DNA of 57,880 bases, from the IMG/VR virus record IMGVR_UViG_3300049473_000108, positions 1 to 57,880 of that record. One strand, given 5' to 3'. This stretch comes from a virus. The notes under the pieces are model-generated. The model did not search any database and was not told the DNA's origin. It saw only the letters and a program-made list of their open reading frames with translations. Below, in pieces: positions 18,707 to 26,846 of this stretch. Positions within the stretch are counted from its first letter, which is position 1, and each line of letters begins with the position of its first letter. A program made the translations under genes and the position numbers.

Positions 18707-19018
18707 TTAACGCGCTTTTTTGCCTTTGCGGGCTGTTGCCCTGCCAGCAGCTAAGGCACCCTTGAAGGCAAGTGTTGCCTGCTTCTTTGCCTTGGGACCG
18801 TATTTGCCAGCTAATGCTGCGGCTTTCTTGCCTGCTGGTATCGGTTGTCCTTGCGGGACGCCCAGACTCTCGTGAAGTCCGCCTTTTGTGAAAGCGATCT
18901 GCTTTTGTCCCTTCCTCTGCGGTTGAATAATCTGCGTTCCTCCAGGGCTTACCGTCTTACCTGGGGTCTTTTTTGCCCGGGCCGTTGAGATAAATGGCCC
19001 ACGCTTTGTCTTTGCCAC
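18707..19018 (-). CDS. Very basic Lys/Gly-rich head protein, 103 aa
   Basis: The protein is about 25% Lys/Arg with Ala and Gly (AAALAGKYGPKAKKQATLAF; ends ATARKGKKAR) and only a few acidic residues. It is probably DNA-binding or packaged in the head. GTG start at 19018 with TAGGAGA upstream. No known domain is visible. Confidence 0.55.
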   Translation of the reverse strand: MAKTKRGPFISTARAKKTPGKTVSPGGTQIIQPQRKGQKQIAFTKGGLHESLGVPQGQPIPAGKKAAALAGKYGPKAKKQATLAFKGALAAGRATARKGKKAR

Positions 19019-19044
19019 GTTCGTTTCTCCTACTTAAAAGGCTG

Positions 19045-19518
19045 CTAAACCGTAGCCTTTAGTTGTGTTTTCCTGTGATCGATGGCAATTTTCTTCAATC
19101 TTGCCAAGGGAAGCCTCCGGTCAATATCCACTCCAAAGTGTTCAAGCACATACTGCTCAACTTGGTTCTTTTTGGTCATGCTTCTAATGGAACTAATTTC
19201 AGGGTCGGTTTTAGTCGAGCGAGGCTTTTTGTCGCCACCCTCATCGCCCGCTCGCTGATCAGGCTCAATTTCTGTATCAACCTCATCCAGCACTGGATTT
19301 TCTTCCTGCGTTGCAGGCTCTGGAATCTTTGTGGCCCTATTCCCTTCTTCAGCGAGTTTTTCCGATTTGGTTTTCCGCTGACCGGCCAGAATCTTTGCCG
19401 CATCCTCCTCTGTTATTCGCCGCATATCCATCCTTTTGGCAAGCTCATCGGTAAAGACGTAAACATAGGTTCCCTGCCCGTCAGCATCTATCTGCTGGAG
19501 ATACTTCGGTTTTGCCAT
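19045..19518 (-). CDS. Head-cluster protein with C-terminal helix-extended-helix-like domain
   Basis: A 157-residue protein. The N-terminal part is a small beta/helix segment (YLQQIDADGQGTYVYVFTDE), the middle is an acidic linker (EENPVLDEVDTEIEPDQRAG), and the C-terminal 45 residues (KKNQVEQYVLEHFGVDIDRR, LPLARLKKIAIDH) resemble HeH/LEM-like domains found in small phage head proteins. I chose the second ATG (19518) because GGGAGG lies at correct spacing to it, whereas it abuts the first. Confidence 0.55.
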   Translation of the reverse strand: MAKPKYLQQIDADGQGTYVYVFTDELAKRMDMRRITEEDAAKILAGQRKTKSEKLAEEGNRATKIPEPATQEENPVLDEVDTEIEPDQRAGDEGGDKKPRSTKTDPEISSIRSMTKKNQVEQYVLEHFGVDIDRRLPLARLKKIAIDHRKTQLKATV

Positions 19519-19548
19519 CCTCATCCTCCCAGTTTGTTGGTTAAAGAG

Positions 19549-19584
19549 GCGAGGGACGCGGACAGAACCTGCTACGTCCCCCGC
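19549..19584. other. Stem-loop between head genes
   Basis: GCGAGGGACG (19549-19558) pairs with CGTCCCCCGC (19575-19584): ten positions, one mismatch, 16-nt loop. In the minus-strand reading the hairpin is not followed by a U-run (TCTTTAACC), so it is more likely an mRNA-stability or attenuation structure than a full terminator. The plus strand has five T after it. Confidence 0.5.
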
Positions 19585-19615
19585 GCTTTTTGCCTGGTCT
19601 CACCTACTCAGACAA

Positions 19616-20131
19616 TTAGAAGCCCTTGCAGCCTCTTACCCAGATATCGAAGATTGCAGCGCCTTCGTCATCTGAAGCGTTGAATACGATGTCGATGCTG
19701 CCGTTGGTAATATAGACGTCTTCGTAATACTGAGTGTTAAACGCATCGCCGTCCGCATGATCGAATACCAGGACAGCGGCTGCGCTCAGTGGGCCAGCAT
19801 CAAGCCAGTAATCAATATCCTGCCCGTGCTGGGTCTGTGTTGAACTCTGGACCCCGACATCGATTGTGGTGGCTGTCCCGTCGCCAACGGTGACAACCCT
19901 TACACCCCCGCCTAAGGCATGAAATCCTAACGGCACCCTGAATATCTGAAGGATGTCGCCGGTATCAAAGCCGATGGCGGGCAATGCGGTTCTCACCTCG
20001 CTGACGGCCAGGGGTCCGTTTGCCCCTTTAGCGATTATTGCGGGTATATCGACCCTTTTTCGGAGTACCGCCATCCCGAATGCATCGTAGGGAACGGCGT
20101 ACCCTTCCTTGTAGTAATGATAAGTAGCCAT
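19616..20131 (-). CDS. Capsid accessory (decoration) protein, 171 aa
   Basis: It lies directly downstream of the coat gene behind a strong hairpin, with GGGAGG before its ATG. The protein is beta-rich (LQIFRVPLGFHALGGGVRVV; VGVQSSTQTQHGQDIDYWLD) with no hydrophobic signal. Position and size fit a head decoration or minor capsid protein. Family not recognised with certainty. Confidence 0.6.
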   Translation of the reverse strand: MATYHYYKEGYAVPYDAFGMAVLRKRVDIPAIIAKGANGPLAVSEVRTALPAIGFDTGDILQIFRVPLGFHALGGGVRVVTVGDGTATTIDVGVQSSTQTQHGQDIDYWLDAGPLSAAAVLVFDHADGDAFNTQYYEDVYITNGSIDIVFNASDDEGAAIFDIWVRGCKGF

Positions 20132-20148
20132 GAAGCTGTCCTCCCTAG

Positions 20149-20174
20149 AGTCGGGGGATTTATGTCCCCCGACT
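20149..20174. other. Perfect hairpin after the major capsid gene
   Basis: AGTCGGGGGA (20149-20158) and TCCCCCGACT (20165-20174) form a perfect ten-base-pair stem with a six-base loop. It lies 18 bases past the capsid stop and before the next SD. No U-run follows on the minus strand, so it probably protects the abundant capsid mRNA or attenuates rather than stops transcription. Confidence 0.7.
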
Positions 20175-20192
20175 ATTTTAGTTTCCTACGCC

Positions 20193-21758
20193 TTACTTCT
20201 TTACGTACAGGTCCACGAGCGCCTCGGTTTTCAGGCACTTGTACCCATATACGTTCAAGCCTCTCACGATTGTACCGAAGGTGCTTTCCGAACGCAGGCT
20301 TTCCATGTTGGACATTTGAGCGGCAAAACAGAGGGCGCTCTTATGTCCGCAAAGAATGTGCCAGCATGTGTCGTTCCCATCGGTAACGCTGGTCAGGAGA
20401 TTGGAGATATACAGGGTAAGCCTGTCTATCATCCCGATCCGCCCGTTTCTCAGGGTGCTCGTCCCGTCTCCGGTAAGCGAGGCGTCCTTGAGATCGGACT
20501 TCTTGATCATTCCAGCCATCCAGGGAGGAATGACCATCCAGCGACTTTCCTCTGGCACGTTTTGCTCATCCAGAACCGAACCGCAATCCACCATAACGTC
20601 GAGCACATTGGTTTTGGTCAGCAAAACTGCGCTTCCCGTTGTCCCCATGTTGTAGCTTGAGGACTTGGCCCCTGCGGTTGTCCCTTTATTGCTGGCGTGT
20701 GCGTCCGCATAGACATCAGCCAAGAAACCGGTATCAATGGTTATTTTCATCTGCTGGCCGGCATCATCTGACCATCTGTCCATCAAGGGGATGTCTGACT
20801 GATGCTCGTCGATATCATCGCAAATGAAGTTGAAATACTTGGCCTTGTCTATCACCAGCTCCGTGGTTTCCTTCTCGGGATTCTCGATAACAAGGGACTG
20901 ACCCTTGACGTAATCCCGAATGGTAATGTCGGGAGTCTGGCGGATAATGACCTTATCGCCTTGGTTCTTAATCTCTCCAGCGTAGTCCGTGTTTGAGATG
21001 GCGGCGATAACGGTGGCCGCATAGAACTTGACAAGCAACTTTGAACTCCATATTTCCTGACAGCATTTATGCTGTTTGGACTATTGCATCAGCTTTCAAT
21101 ATTTTTATAATATTGCGAACTGCCACCTCGCTTAGTCTCTGTGGGTCGGCTTTCATAGCGGATAGTTCCTTTTTGGCGCACAATCGAGCAGCATCAATGT
21201 TCTCATATCCATGCTGCTTAATTTGCTTGCCTCTGAGATTATCAATTACCCAGATAAGAAATTTTGCCTGTTCCTTTTTTAAATACATATGGTTCACGAT
21301 GTTTTGAAGAAAAGGTCGTAAGCGTCTATTTTCAAGTTGCCAATAATAGGCATCATGCCAATTGGGATTGTGGCGTCTCGTTGCACACCATACGTTCCCG
21401 CCATGATTTGCTTGAAGGATATCCAGAATGAATTTACAGGTTTCAGAAAGTGCTATTCTTAATCTTGGACAGATATAGATTGAGACTGATATCTCTCCAC
21501 TAACCTTTTCATATTTGCTTCTTTCAATCTGGAAATCCAAACACCCTTCTCCATCTACTAATCCTGCTATGTACTTCCAAGGTAATCGCTTCATGGATTC
21601 TATCTCCGAACTGCATTTTACCTTTACCGTTCCCTCTGGTTCTGGCACCCAAAGTCCAGTTCCAGTTATTCAGAGGTGGTTTTACATCCCCGAAATTAAA
21701 GGTCAGGGATAAACGTCCCACTATATTGCGGATATCCCGCTGCAACTCCTACTGCCAT
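20193..21758 (-). CDS. Major capsid protein, split by a group I intron: join(21705..21758, 20193..21056)
   Basis: Exon 1 (ATG 21758, AGGAGG six bases upstream) encodes MAVGVAAGYPQYSGTFIP and runs into a stop two codons later. Exon 2 starts EIWSSKLLVKFYAATVIAAI. Joined after codon 18 they give a 305-residue coat protein with the familiar phage segment FIPEIWS..LLVKFY and NTDYAGEIKNQGDKVIIRQT. It lies between scaffold and decoration genes. The splice sites are set by the intron pairings described at 21057-21704. Without splicing only a 20-residue peptide would be made from this start; a TTG-initiated fragment from 21038 is the fallback reading. Confidence 0.85.
21057..21704 (-). ncRNA. Group I self-splicing intron in the major capsid gene (648 nt)
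   Basis: The 5' exon ends in U and the intron ends in G, as the class requires. P1: exon UAUCCCU pairs with intron GGGGAUG (intron positions 14-20) with the hallmark terminal U.G. P10: exon 2 GAAAU pairs with AUUUC directly before it. P7: GACTA in CACAGAGACTAAG (21137-21133) pairs with TAGTC in AATAGTCC (21083-21079), matching the conserved R and S elements. P8: CAATATT/AATATTG (21115-21097). A six-base-pair P9-type hairpin lies at 21075-21060. The 5' region also has CCTCTG/CAGAGG. P3-P6 were not resolved. All this is read from sequence. Confidence 0.88.
21067..21594 (-). CDS. LAGLIDADG homing endonuclease encoded in the capsid intron
   Basis: A 175-residue protein from the ATG at 21594 (GGAG upstream). 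Residues 9-17 read AGLVDGEGC, a LAGLIDADG motif with the acidic catalytic residue. Only one motif is visible, so it would act as a homodimer or carry a degenerate second copy. It cleaves intronless capsid alleles so that the intron is copied in. The stop lies ten bases from the 3' splice site, and the last ~25 codons are also the P7-P8-P9 part of the ribozyme, so one stretch of DNA serves both protein and RNA. Confidence 0.82.
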   Translation of the reverse strand: MKRLPWKYIAGLVDGEGCLDFQIERSKYEKVSGEISVSIYICPRLRIALSETCKFILDILQANHGGNVWCATRRHNPNWHDAYYWQLENRRLRPFLQNIVNHMYLKKEQAKFLIWVIDNLRGKQIKQHGYENIDAARLCAKKELSAMKADPQRLSEVAVRNIIKILKADAIVQTA

Positions 21759-21780
21759 AACTTACCTCCTAAACAGGGGA

Positions 21781-22791
21781 TTACCTTCCTGCGGCAATTC
21801 CCCTTTGGATTGTTCGTTGAAAATCGTCCGAAATCTTTTGAAACTGCTCCTCGGTTATCCTTCCATGGATCCTGTCAGCGGCTGCCTTTCTCAACTCGGC
21901 GGCGCTAACAACAGGCATTTGCGGTGCCCCCGTATCAAAACCAGCGGGTCCCCTTGGGGCCTCCACCTGGTCCTCGAGTTTCGGGGTTTCCTGGGAAGAA
22001 GTTTCGGAAGGAACAGTCTGCGGTTGCCGTCCGCTCTCCCCTTTCCAGAGGTTCACGATTGCAGCAACCCTTTCGGCGTCTAATTTGTTCTGGGCATCAT
22101 CCAGCAAATCCTGGCGTCGCCTGCCTGAAAGAGTGTCAACTTTGGACAACCATTGCAGCCAGTTCGGGTCAGCGTTGATTTTGGGGGAACCATCATCGCC
22201 AAAAAGATCGGGCACAAGGTCGTCGAGTCTGTCGTAGTATCTTTCCTTTGCTGACTTGATTACGGTTTGCCCGACTGTCTTGAATTCACCCGTAAGTTTC
22301 TGGTTTTCAGCTTTAAGGCCCTGGTTCTCCTTAATCAGCTCGTTGACTGTTTTGACCATCTGCAACATCTCTTCTCCATATCCCTCGAAGTCACCCGCCT
22401 GTAGTTCCTTGACGGCGGGTATCTCTACGGGCTTCTTGCTTTCCTCTTCTTCGCCCTCTAAAGGCTTGGGTTGGGAAGCGATGATGGAATTGAGATGCGT
22501 GACGGTCTGTTGCAGATTGGCTATCTGTTCCCTCAAGCGGGGCATCTCGGCGTTGTACTTGCCTTGAAGAACCTCATACTTCTGCTTGAAGGATTCCTCT
22601 GTTTCCTCTTTCACGGGCTTTTGGGGAGTTTCCTTCTCTTGCGCTTTCGGAACTTCCTCTTTGCCCTTTTCAGGTTCTGGAGCCTGGCCCTGTTTTTCCT
22701 TCTCAGTGCCGGTCTTCCCTGCCTCGGCTAGTTGTCTTTGCTTTTCCTCGGCTTCTTTCGCCTGTTTTTCGATCTTTGCTAGAGTACCCAT
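21781..22791 (-). CDS. Scaffolding protein, 336 aa
   Basis: The N-terminal half is dense in Glu, Lys and Gln and coiled-coil (IEKQAKEAEEKQRQLAEAGK), the middle has a second coiled coil (LREQIANLQQTVTHLNSIIA), and the C-terminal helices end in GRITEEQFQKISDDFQRTIQ. This is the classic make-up of a phage scaffold, and it is the gene directly before the coat gene. Start set at the ATG 22791 with GGGAGGAAAACA before it. An in-frame ATG at 22914 exists but lies in the terminator region. Confidence 0.78.
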   Translation of the reverse strand: MGTLAKIEKQAKEAEEKQRQLAEAGKTGTEKEKQGQAPEPEKGKEEVPKAQEKETPQKPVKEETEESFKQKYEVLQGKYNAEMPRLREQIANLQQTVTHLNSIIASQPKPLEGEEEESKKPVEIPAVKELQAGDFEGYGEEMLQMVKTVNELIKENQGLKAENQKLTGEFKTVGQTVIKSAKERYYDRLDDLVPDLFGDDGSPKINADPNWLQWLSKVDTLSGRRRQDLLDDAQNKLDAERVAAIVNLWKGESGRQPQTVPSETSSQETPKLEDQVEAPRGPAGFDTGAPQMPVVSAAELRKAAADRIHGRITEEQFQKISDDFQRTIQRGIAAGR

Positions 22792-22885
22792 TGTTTTCCT
22801 CCCTGCGAGTTTCCCAGTTTGGGAAGTGTTCGCGTCTAGCCCGCACCGAGCAAGGAACCCATTTCCTGTTTTCGGAGCAGGGAAT

Positions 22886-22939
22886 AAAAAAGCCCCCCTG
22901 GAACCTAAAGCCAAATCACCCTAGGTCCAGAGAGGCTTT
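22886..22939 (-). terminator. Rho-independent terminator upstream of the scaffold gene
   Basis: On the minus strand AAAGCCTCTCTGGACCTA (22939-22922) pairs with TAGGTTCCAGGGGGGCTTT (22907-22889) with few mismatches, followed by a T-run (22891-22886). It stops or attenuates the terminase-portal transcript before scaffold and capsid. The 22792-23100 gap also has a TTCCCAAACTGGGAA hairpin near 22810-22825. A separate promoter for scaffold/capsid would be expected between the terminator and 22791, but I could not identify one with confidence. Confidence 0.75.
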
Positions 22940-22990
22940 CCTTACGCTTCTGGCTTGGCCTGATCCGCTATCGAGCAGCCCCTGGGTCTG

Positions 22991-23007
22991 GTGTATTTAC
23001 AATACAC
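22991..23007. promoter_or_regulatory. Perfect 17-bp inverted repeat, operator-like
   Basis: GTGTATT TAC AATACAC is a perfect 7+3+7 palindrome in the gene-free stretch between the 43-aa gene and the terminator. As DNA it looks like a regulator site; as RNA it would be a weak hairpin. No matching copy was noticed elsewhere. Confidence 0.45.
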
Positions 23008-23100
23008 TTATGACGCCCAATTGGGCCTCACAGTTTCCCCAGGATTTACCCGCTTGAGGGATGAGGCCGTTATGCGATTATCTGATCTCTATTCACCCCC

Positions 23101-23232
23101 TCAGAGTTTCTCTCCTCTCCTGGCCTTTTTCAGCATACTTACGGTAAACAAAAATCCCCTGATAAGGGCTTCGAAGAGAAGGTCCACTCTGCTTATCAGT
23201 TGCTCAAGTCTTTTGTTGGTCTCGCTATTCAT
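23101..23232 (-). CDS. Small helical protein, 43 aa
   Basis: ATG at 23232 seven bases after the stop of the upstream structural gene, with AAGG before it. It encodes MNSETNKRLEQLISRVDLLF followed by EALIRGFLFTVSMLKKARRG, an amphipathic helix, a hydrophobic stretch and a basic end. It may be a membrane-touching small protein. It is the last gene before the terminator. Unknown function. Confidence 0.5.
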   Translation of the reverse strand: MNSETNKRLEQLISRVDLLFEALIRGFLFTVSMLKKARRGEKL

Positions 23233-23238
23233 GCCTTA

Positions 23239-24030
23239 TTAGGCTGACAGCCCGCACTCCCATTCCTTAAGAACGACTGCACCCGCTAGGTCGGTATGGT
23301 TCAAGAAATACATGAACGGCACTATGACTTCGGAGGCATCAAAGGCGAATGCTACCGTTACGGTCGGAGCAGCACCGTCTATTTTGTAGGTGACGTTACC
23401 GCCCAGATCGACATAGATTTCAAGCGTATGTGTTTCCGTATCTTCCCAGTCATCCGTGGTATCCGTACTGGTGGTTCCTCCACCGTTCAGGATGGTCTCA
23501 ATTGTGATGTTCTTGCTGATAACATTCAATGCAGCCATCTCATCGTAATCATCAATGGCTGCTTGGTAGTCCTCCGCCTTTCTGAAACCGACTGCACAAT
23601 CATCCGTCCCTGATACGTCCTCAATGCTGAACTGGACTTTCAAGAAGCAAGCGTCAGTGCCCACTACGAAGGCCATGTCGGAGTTAGCTAGAATACCCTG
23701 GCTTATCTCCACACCATCATCTGCCGTCTGGTCCATGCCAATGTTGAGGCCAGTGGCTCCCATGACCGGCGCAGTAATGGTTTGGGTCCCAAGGATGTGA
23801 AACTCAAACTGGTTGTTCAAGAAGCGCATCAGGTTTTCATGGCCTCCCGTTCCCGTTGCAGCTCCGCCCGCCGTTTTGTTAGCAAAGATTGGCGGATTTT
23901 CAAAGAACTCATGGCTATGCCGTGCTAATACAATCGCTGGGTCAATCAGCGTGCCTAACAAGCCGTTCAACGTGCCAAGATAAAGGCTGTTGATTCTGGC
24001 CTGCCCTATGGTTAATTCCTCGTATCTCAT
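23239..24030 (-). CDS. Virion structural protein with a LamG/jelly-roll-like domain, 263 aa
   Basis: SD AGGAGG eight bases before the ATG. After a short N-terminal helix (MRYEELTIGQARINSLYLGT) the rest is beta-rich, with a pattern seen in concanavalin-like sandwich domains (THTLEIYVDLGGNVTYKIDG). It lies between portal and scaffold, so a head-associated decoration is plausible. No specific family recognised. Confidence 0.6.
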   Translation of the reverse strand: MRYEELTIGQARINSLYLGTLNGLLGTLIDPAIVLARHSHEFFENPPIFANKTAGGAATGTGGHENLMRFLNNQFEFHILGTQTITAPVMGATGLNIGMDQTADDGVEISQGILANSDMAFVVGTDACFLKVQFSIEDVSGTDDCAVGFRKAEDYQAAIDDYDEMAALNVISKNITIETILNGGGTTSTDTTDDWEDTETHTLEIYVDLGGNVTYKIDGAAPTVTVAFAFDASEVIVPFMYFLNHTDLAGAVVLKEWECGLSA

Positions 24031-24115
24031 CTCTCAATCCTCCTGTTGTGATTAACTCTCGGAGCTTTACGCCCCTCTCGGACCCTGCCCTATGCAGAAT
24101 CCTCTTGTTAATCGG

Positions 24116-24379
24116 TTAAAGTCTCTTCTTCGTCTCTCTAAGCGAATTCTCTTTCTGGAGAACTTCCCTGGAAGTCTCAATCTGCTCTTCTATCTCGTCA
24201 AGGCACAATGCACAGCCCTGTGTCCTGAACATGGTTTCCCCGCTTAATATCAGGCTTTTCCTTTCCAGCCTTGCACATTGGCCCTTGAGATATTCCCTGA
24301 ATCTTTGGAAATCAGTGTCATAAGTCAGTTTTACAACCGATTCCAGGACTTCATCATATTCGCTTATTGCTTCGAGCAT
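24116..24379 (-). CDS. Small protein after the portal, 87 aa
   Basis: A mostly helical protein with three Cys (GQCARLERKSLILSG; QGCALCLDEIEEQIE) and a basic C-terminus. Small helical proteins are often encoded immediately after the portal; the role is unknown. The ATG follows the portal stop by one base. The 24031-24115 gap is a leader for the next gene with no other feature seen. Confidence 0.55.
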   Translation of the reverse strand: MLEAISEYDEVLESVVKLTYDTDFQRFREYLKGQCARLERKSLILSGETMFRTQGCALCLDEIEEQIETSREVLQKENSLRETKKRL

Positions 24380-24380
24380 A

Positions 24381-26429
24381 CTAAACTACTCTTTCACCCA
24401 TTGGCTGCCCCGCAGGAGTTAATGCCTGTGATTGTGCAGTTTGCGGAGCAGGCAGTTGTCTCTGTGGTGGTGGCTGCATAGCAGCCTGTTCTCGTCTCTC
24501 AATCTCTTCCCTTGTCGGCACGATGTCTTCAACAGGCATCTTGAGGTTCCTTACAGCCTCCCTCAGTACCTCTGCCCTTCCCTTTATGCCAACAATCGCA
24601 AAGTCAGTCGGATTATTCGTAGCATCCAGGAATTCTCTCTGGCGTGCCTGAAGCTGTTCTTGAATCACGAGGTATTCACTTGCCCTAGCAACTACGTTAA
24701 TATCCCCTGTCTTGGGTATGTCGTTATCGAACAGCATCACATGGAGCCAATGTTCCCGCACTGCTTCTATCACCGCATCATTGTCGATATTTCTTATCGC
24801 ATCTTTTAGTGTCTTAGAGGCCGCATTGAGCAGCATTGAAAGGCCTGAGGCGGTTTTGCCAGCGCCGCTTACATCCTGCGAACCATAGATATACGCTGGT
24901 ATCCCGCTTTGTTCTGAAGCCTGCTGAAAGTAATATTCGTAGATCCTCATCAACGGCTCAGCGTTCATATTGGGCTGGTAAAAATACACGGCCTGCCGGT
25001 TTCTGCCTTGTTCGTCACTTTTGGTTTTGATAATCTTCCAGGGAAATATGTCCTCAATGTTTTCCCCAGCCTCAACTCTGTCCTTATGCACCTCCACTAA
25101 AGGTCCGCTTGCAAGGCCCATATTATTTACAATCGACCTTGCAGTGGCATTGCATATACGTTGAATGTCTCTCATCCGTTCGGGGACGCCTTTTCCATAG
25201 ATACTATCGTTGGCTTCCTCGAATGAAGCGGAGTAATACGGCCTTCTGCCGAGCGGATGCGGATTCAGACGTGCCATAATCACATAGGGACCGACTTTGA
25301 TAGCGCACACCTGATAATCCATTTCAGGATCGGGAATATCCTTATCCTTCATTCCCCATTCGCGAAGTTTTTTCCCCTGCACTTGGCCCCAGAATCGAAG
25401 CCCGTCTATGGTTGCCTCGGGGTCCCAGCTTTCCTGTGGCCTATCCTCAATTTGCGAGCGCTCGGTGTCGGTCCACAACCAGTCTTTCAGCCCGCCCTCA
25501 CCATACAGGTCGAGCACTGCTCTGATAGACGCTTCATTGCATCCGGGTGTGCCGATGAGGGCAATCAAATCCGATCTTCTGAAGCGTTCGCGCTCAATGA
25601 AATACCCGTCTTGAATCGACCTGGCTCCTGGGCTCGGGTAGGCATCGAATGGGGATAGTCGGTCATATTCGCGCTGCAATGCAGTTTTGACCCTTGGAGT
25701 TGACCTTCCATTATTGCCTTGCTCCCAGACGAGCTTTTTCTTTTTCCTGACCGTAGGGCCTTTCATAAATGCTGCGGGATAGGTGACAAGATCGCGTATG
25801 AATTTCCTTAGCGCGGTATAAAAACCTCCCTCGCGGAAGTCATCCTCGATCCTTCTTTCCTGGACGTGTGCGATTTCCTTTGCCTGCTTCATTATCCGGG
25901 AATGAATCTGTTCCCGTATCTGGTTAATCCTGCCCCTTACATCCTCGACGCTGAGGGCATTAGGACCCTGTGCCATCAGTACCTGAGTGGTCTCCCCGAT
26001 AACCTGTCTGGCGATCTGCATTTCAATGTCATTCGGCAAATCAGGCTCGGGAGTCGGGTCAATTCCCCAGGGCTTTTCACCGGGGGGAAGCATAATATCG
26101 CTGATCCATGCCTCTGCTGCCCTGCATTTCATATTGGTAAGCATCATGTAGATATCGCAGCCACCGAATTTCCTTATCTCTGCCAGGTCTTCGGGGTCAT
26201 ATTGACCCTTTCTCTGGCGAGCACATTGCAAAAGGCGCTGTTCGATGTCCATCTTTGCTATTTTTGCTGCTTCCCAGCAGGTTTGAATATGGGCAGCCAG
26301 GGATAGAATCTCAGGCTTGTTCTGCTCCTTTTTGGCCTGCTCTTTGGCTTTTTCCGTCTCAAGGAGCTGCTTGTTGGATACGACCTGGACCAGACCAACT
26401 CCGACTGCTTCTGTCGCTTGTAAAGGCAT
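24381..26429 (-). CDS. Portal protein, 682 aa
   Basis: The long helical N-terminus, the clip/stem region (YYSASFEEANDSIYGKGVPE, RMRDIQRICNATARSIVNNM) and a crown helix with Gln-rich tail (QPPPQRQLPAPQTAQSQALT) are typical of the large portals of short-tailed phages. It forms the dodecameric DNA channel. The gene order TerL, small genes, portal, scaffold, coat supports it. Residues near 330 read GGLKDWLWTDT, nearly the same as the TerL N-terminus. Confidence 0.85.
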   Translation of the reverse strand: MPLQATEAVGVGLVQVVSNKQLLETEKAKEQAKKEQNKPEILSLAAHIQTCWEAAKIAKMDIEQRLLQCARQRKGQYDPEDLAEIRKFGGCDIYMMLTNMKCRAAEAWISDIMLPPGEKPWGIDPTPEPDLPNDIEMQIARQVIGETTQVLMAQGPNALSVEDVRGRINQIREQIHSRIMKQAKEIAHVQERRIEDDFREGGFYTALRKFIRDLVTYPAAFMKGPTVRKKKKLVWEQGNNGRSTPRVKTALQREYDRLSPFDAYPSPGARSIQDGYFIERERFRRSDLIALIGTPGCNEASIRAVLDLYGEGGLKDWLWTDTERSQIEDRPQESWDPEATIDGLRFWGQVQGKKLREWGMKDKDIPDPEMDYQVCAIKVGPYVIMARLNPHPLGRRPYYSASFEEANDSIYGKGVPERMRDIQRICNATARSIVNNMGLASGPLVEVHKDRVEAGENIEDIFPWKIIKTKSDEQGRNRQAVYFYQPNMNAEPLMRIYEYYFQQASEQSGIPAYIYGSQDVSGAGKTASGLSMLLNAASKTLKDAIRNIDNDAVIEAVREHWLHVMLFDNDIPKTGDINVVARASEYLVIQEQLQARQREFLDATNNPTDFAIVGIKGRAEVLREAVRNLKMPVEDIVPTREEIERREQAAMQPPPQRQLPAPQTAQSQALTPAGQPMGERVV

Positions 26430-26441
26430 AGTTGCCTGTCC

Positions 26442-26618
26442 TTAGCTTGTCGCTTTTTCCCGTTTCCTGGCTTTTTTGCCCGTAGGCTTCCATCCCCGGT
26501 CAATGCCTTCGAGAAGATTCCTTTGGGCTATTGCTTTGCTCAAAGTTGTATGCTTTGCTTTGACTCCTCCCGGCGTGGAAACTCGATAACCATCGACTTT
26601 CCTGATACGTACTGGCAT
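26442..26618 (-). CDS. Small basic head protein, 58 aa
   Basis: It begins MPVRIRKVDGYRVSTPGGVK and has a Lys/Arg-rich tail. Proteins of this form (short, with YRV(S/T)TPGGVKA) are common between terminase and portal in tailed phages; role unknown. I chose the ATG at 26618, with GAGGAG overlapping the upstream stop, over a TTG five codons earlier. Confidence 0.65.
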   Translation of the reverse strand: MPVRIRKVDGYRVSTPGGVKAKHTTLSKAIAQRNLLEGIDRGWKPTGKKARKREKATS

Positions 26619-26629
26619 ATCTTTTCTCC

Positions 26630-26836
26630 TCAAACCTCGTTAAAAATAAACTCGATAAAGCCCTGCATATTCGCTACACGTTCAGCGTTGAAATCGCGCA
26701 AACGCATCGGCGTGTCGTCTTCCGTATGTGCAAACTCTTCAATCCAGCGTTCTGCAACTCTGCACACATCTTGAAGGGCCTTGACATGTTCACCATCTAT
26801 CTCAACTGTTGGATTTTTCTGTACTACGATCGCCAT
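26630..26836 (-). CDS. Small acidic protein, 68 aa
   Basis: It encodes MAIVVQKNPTVEIDGEHVKA, a helix with CRVAERWIEEFAHTEDD, and ends FIEFIFNEV. No family is recognised. It is tightly packed between the 43-aa ORF and the basic small head protein in the terminase-portal segment. Confidence 0.55.
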   Translation of the reverse strand: MAIVVQKNPTVEIDGEHVKALQDVCRVAERWIEEFAHTEDDTPMRLRDFNAERVANMQGFIEFIFNEV

Positions 26837-26846
26837 TTTTGTCTCA

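Noticed and set aside
21524-21745. 73-aa minus-strand ORF inside the intron 5' region
   Set aside because: It is an out-of-frame shadow across exon 1, IGS and the start of the endonuclease, with a TTG start and no SD.
21524-21758. Intein instead of intron in the capsid gene
   Set aside because: The capsid frame stops two codons after the junction, so no continuous protein precursor exists; group I pairings explain the break better.
22792-22914. N-terminal 41-residue extension of the scaffold protein
   Set aside because: It is translated from the terminator and leader region; the ATG at 22791 has a perfect SD and gives the normal scaffold start.
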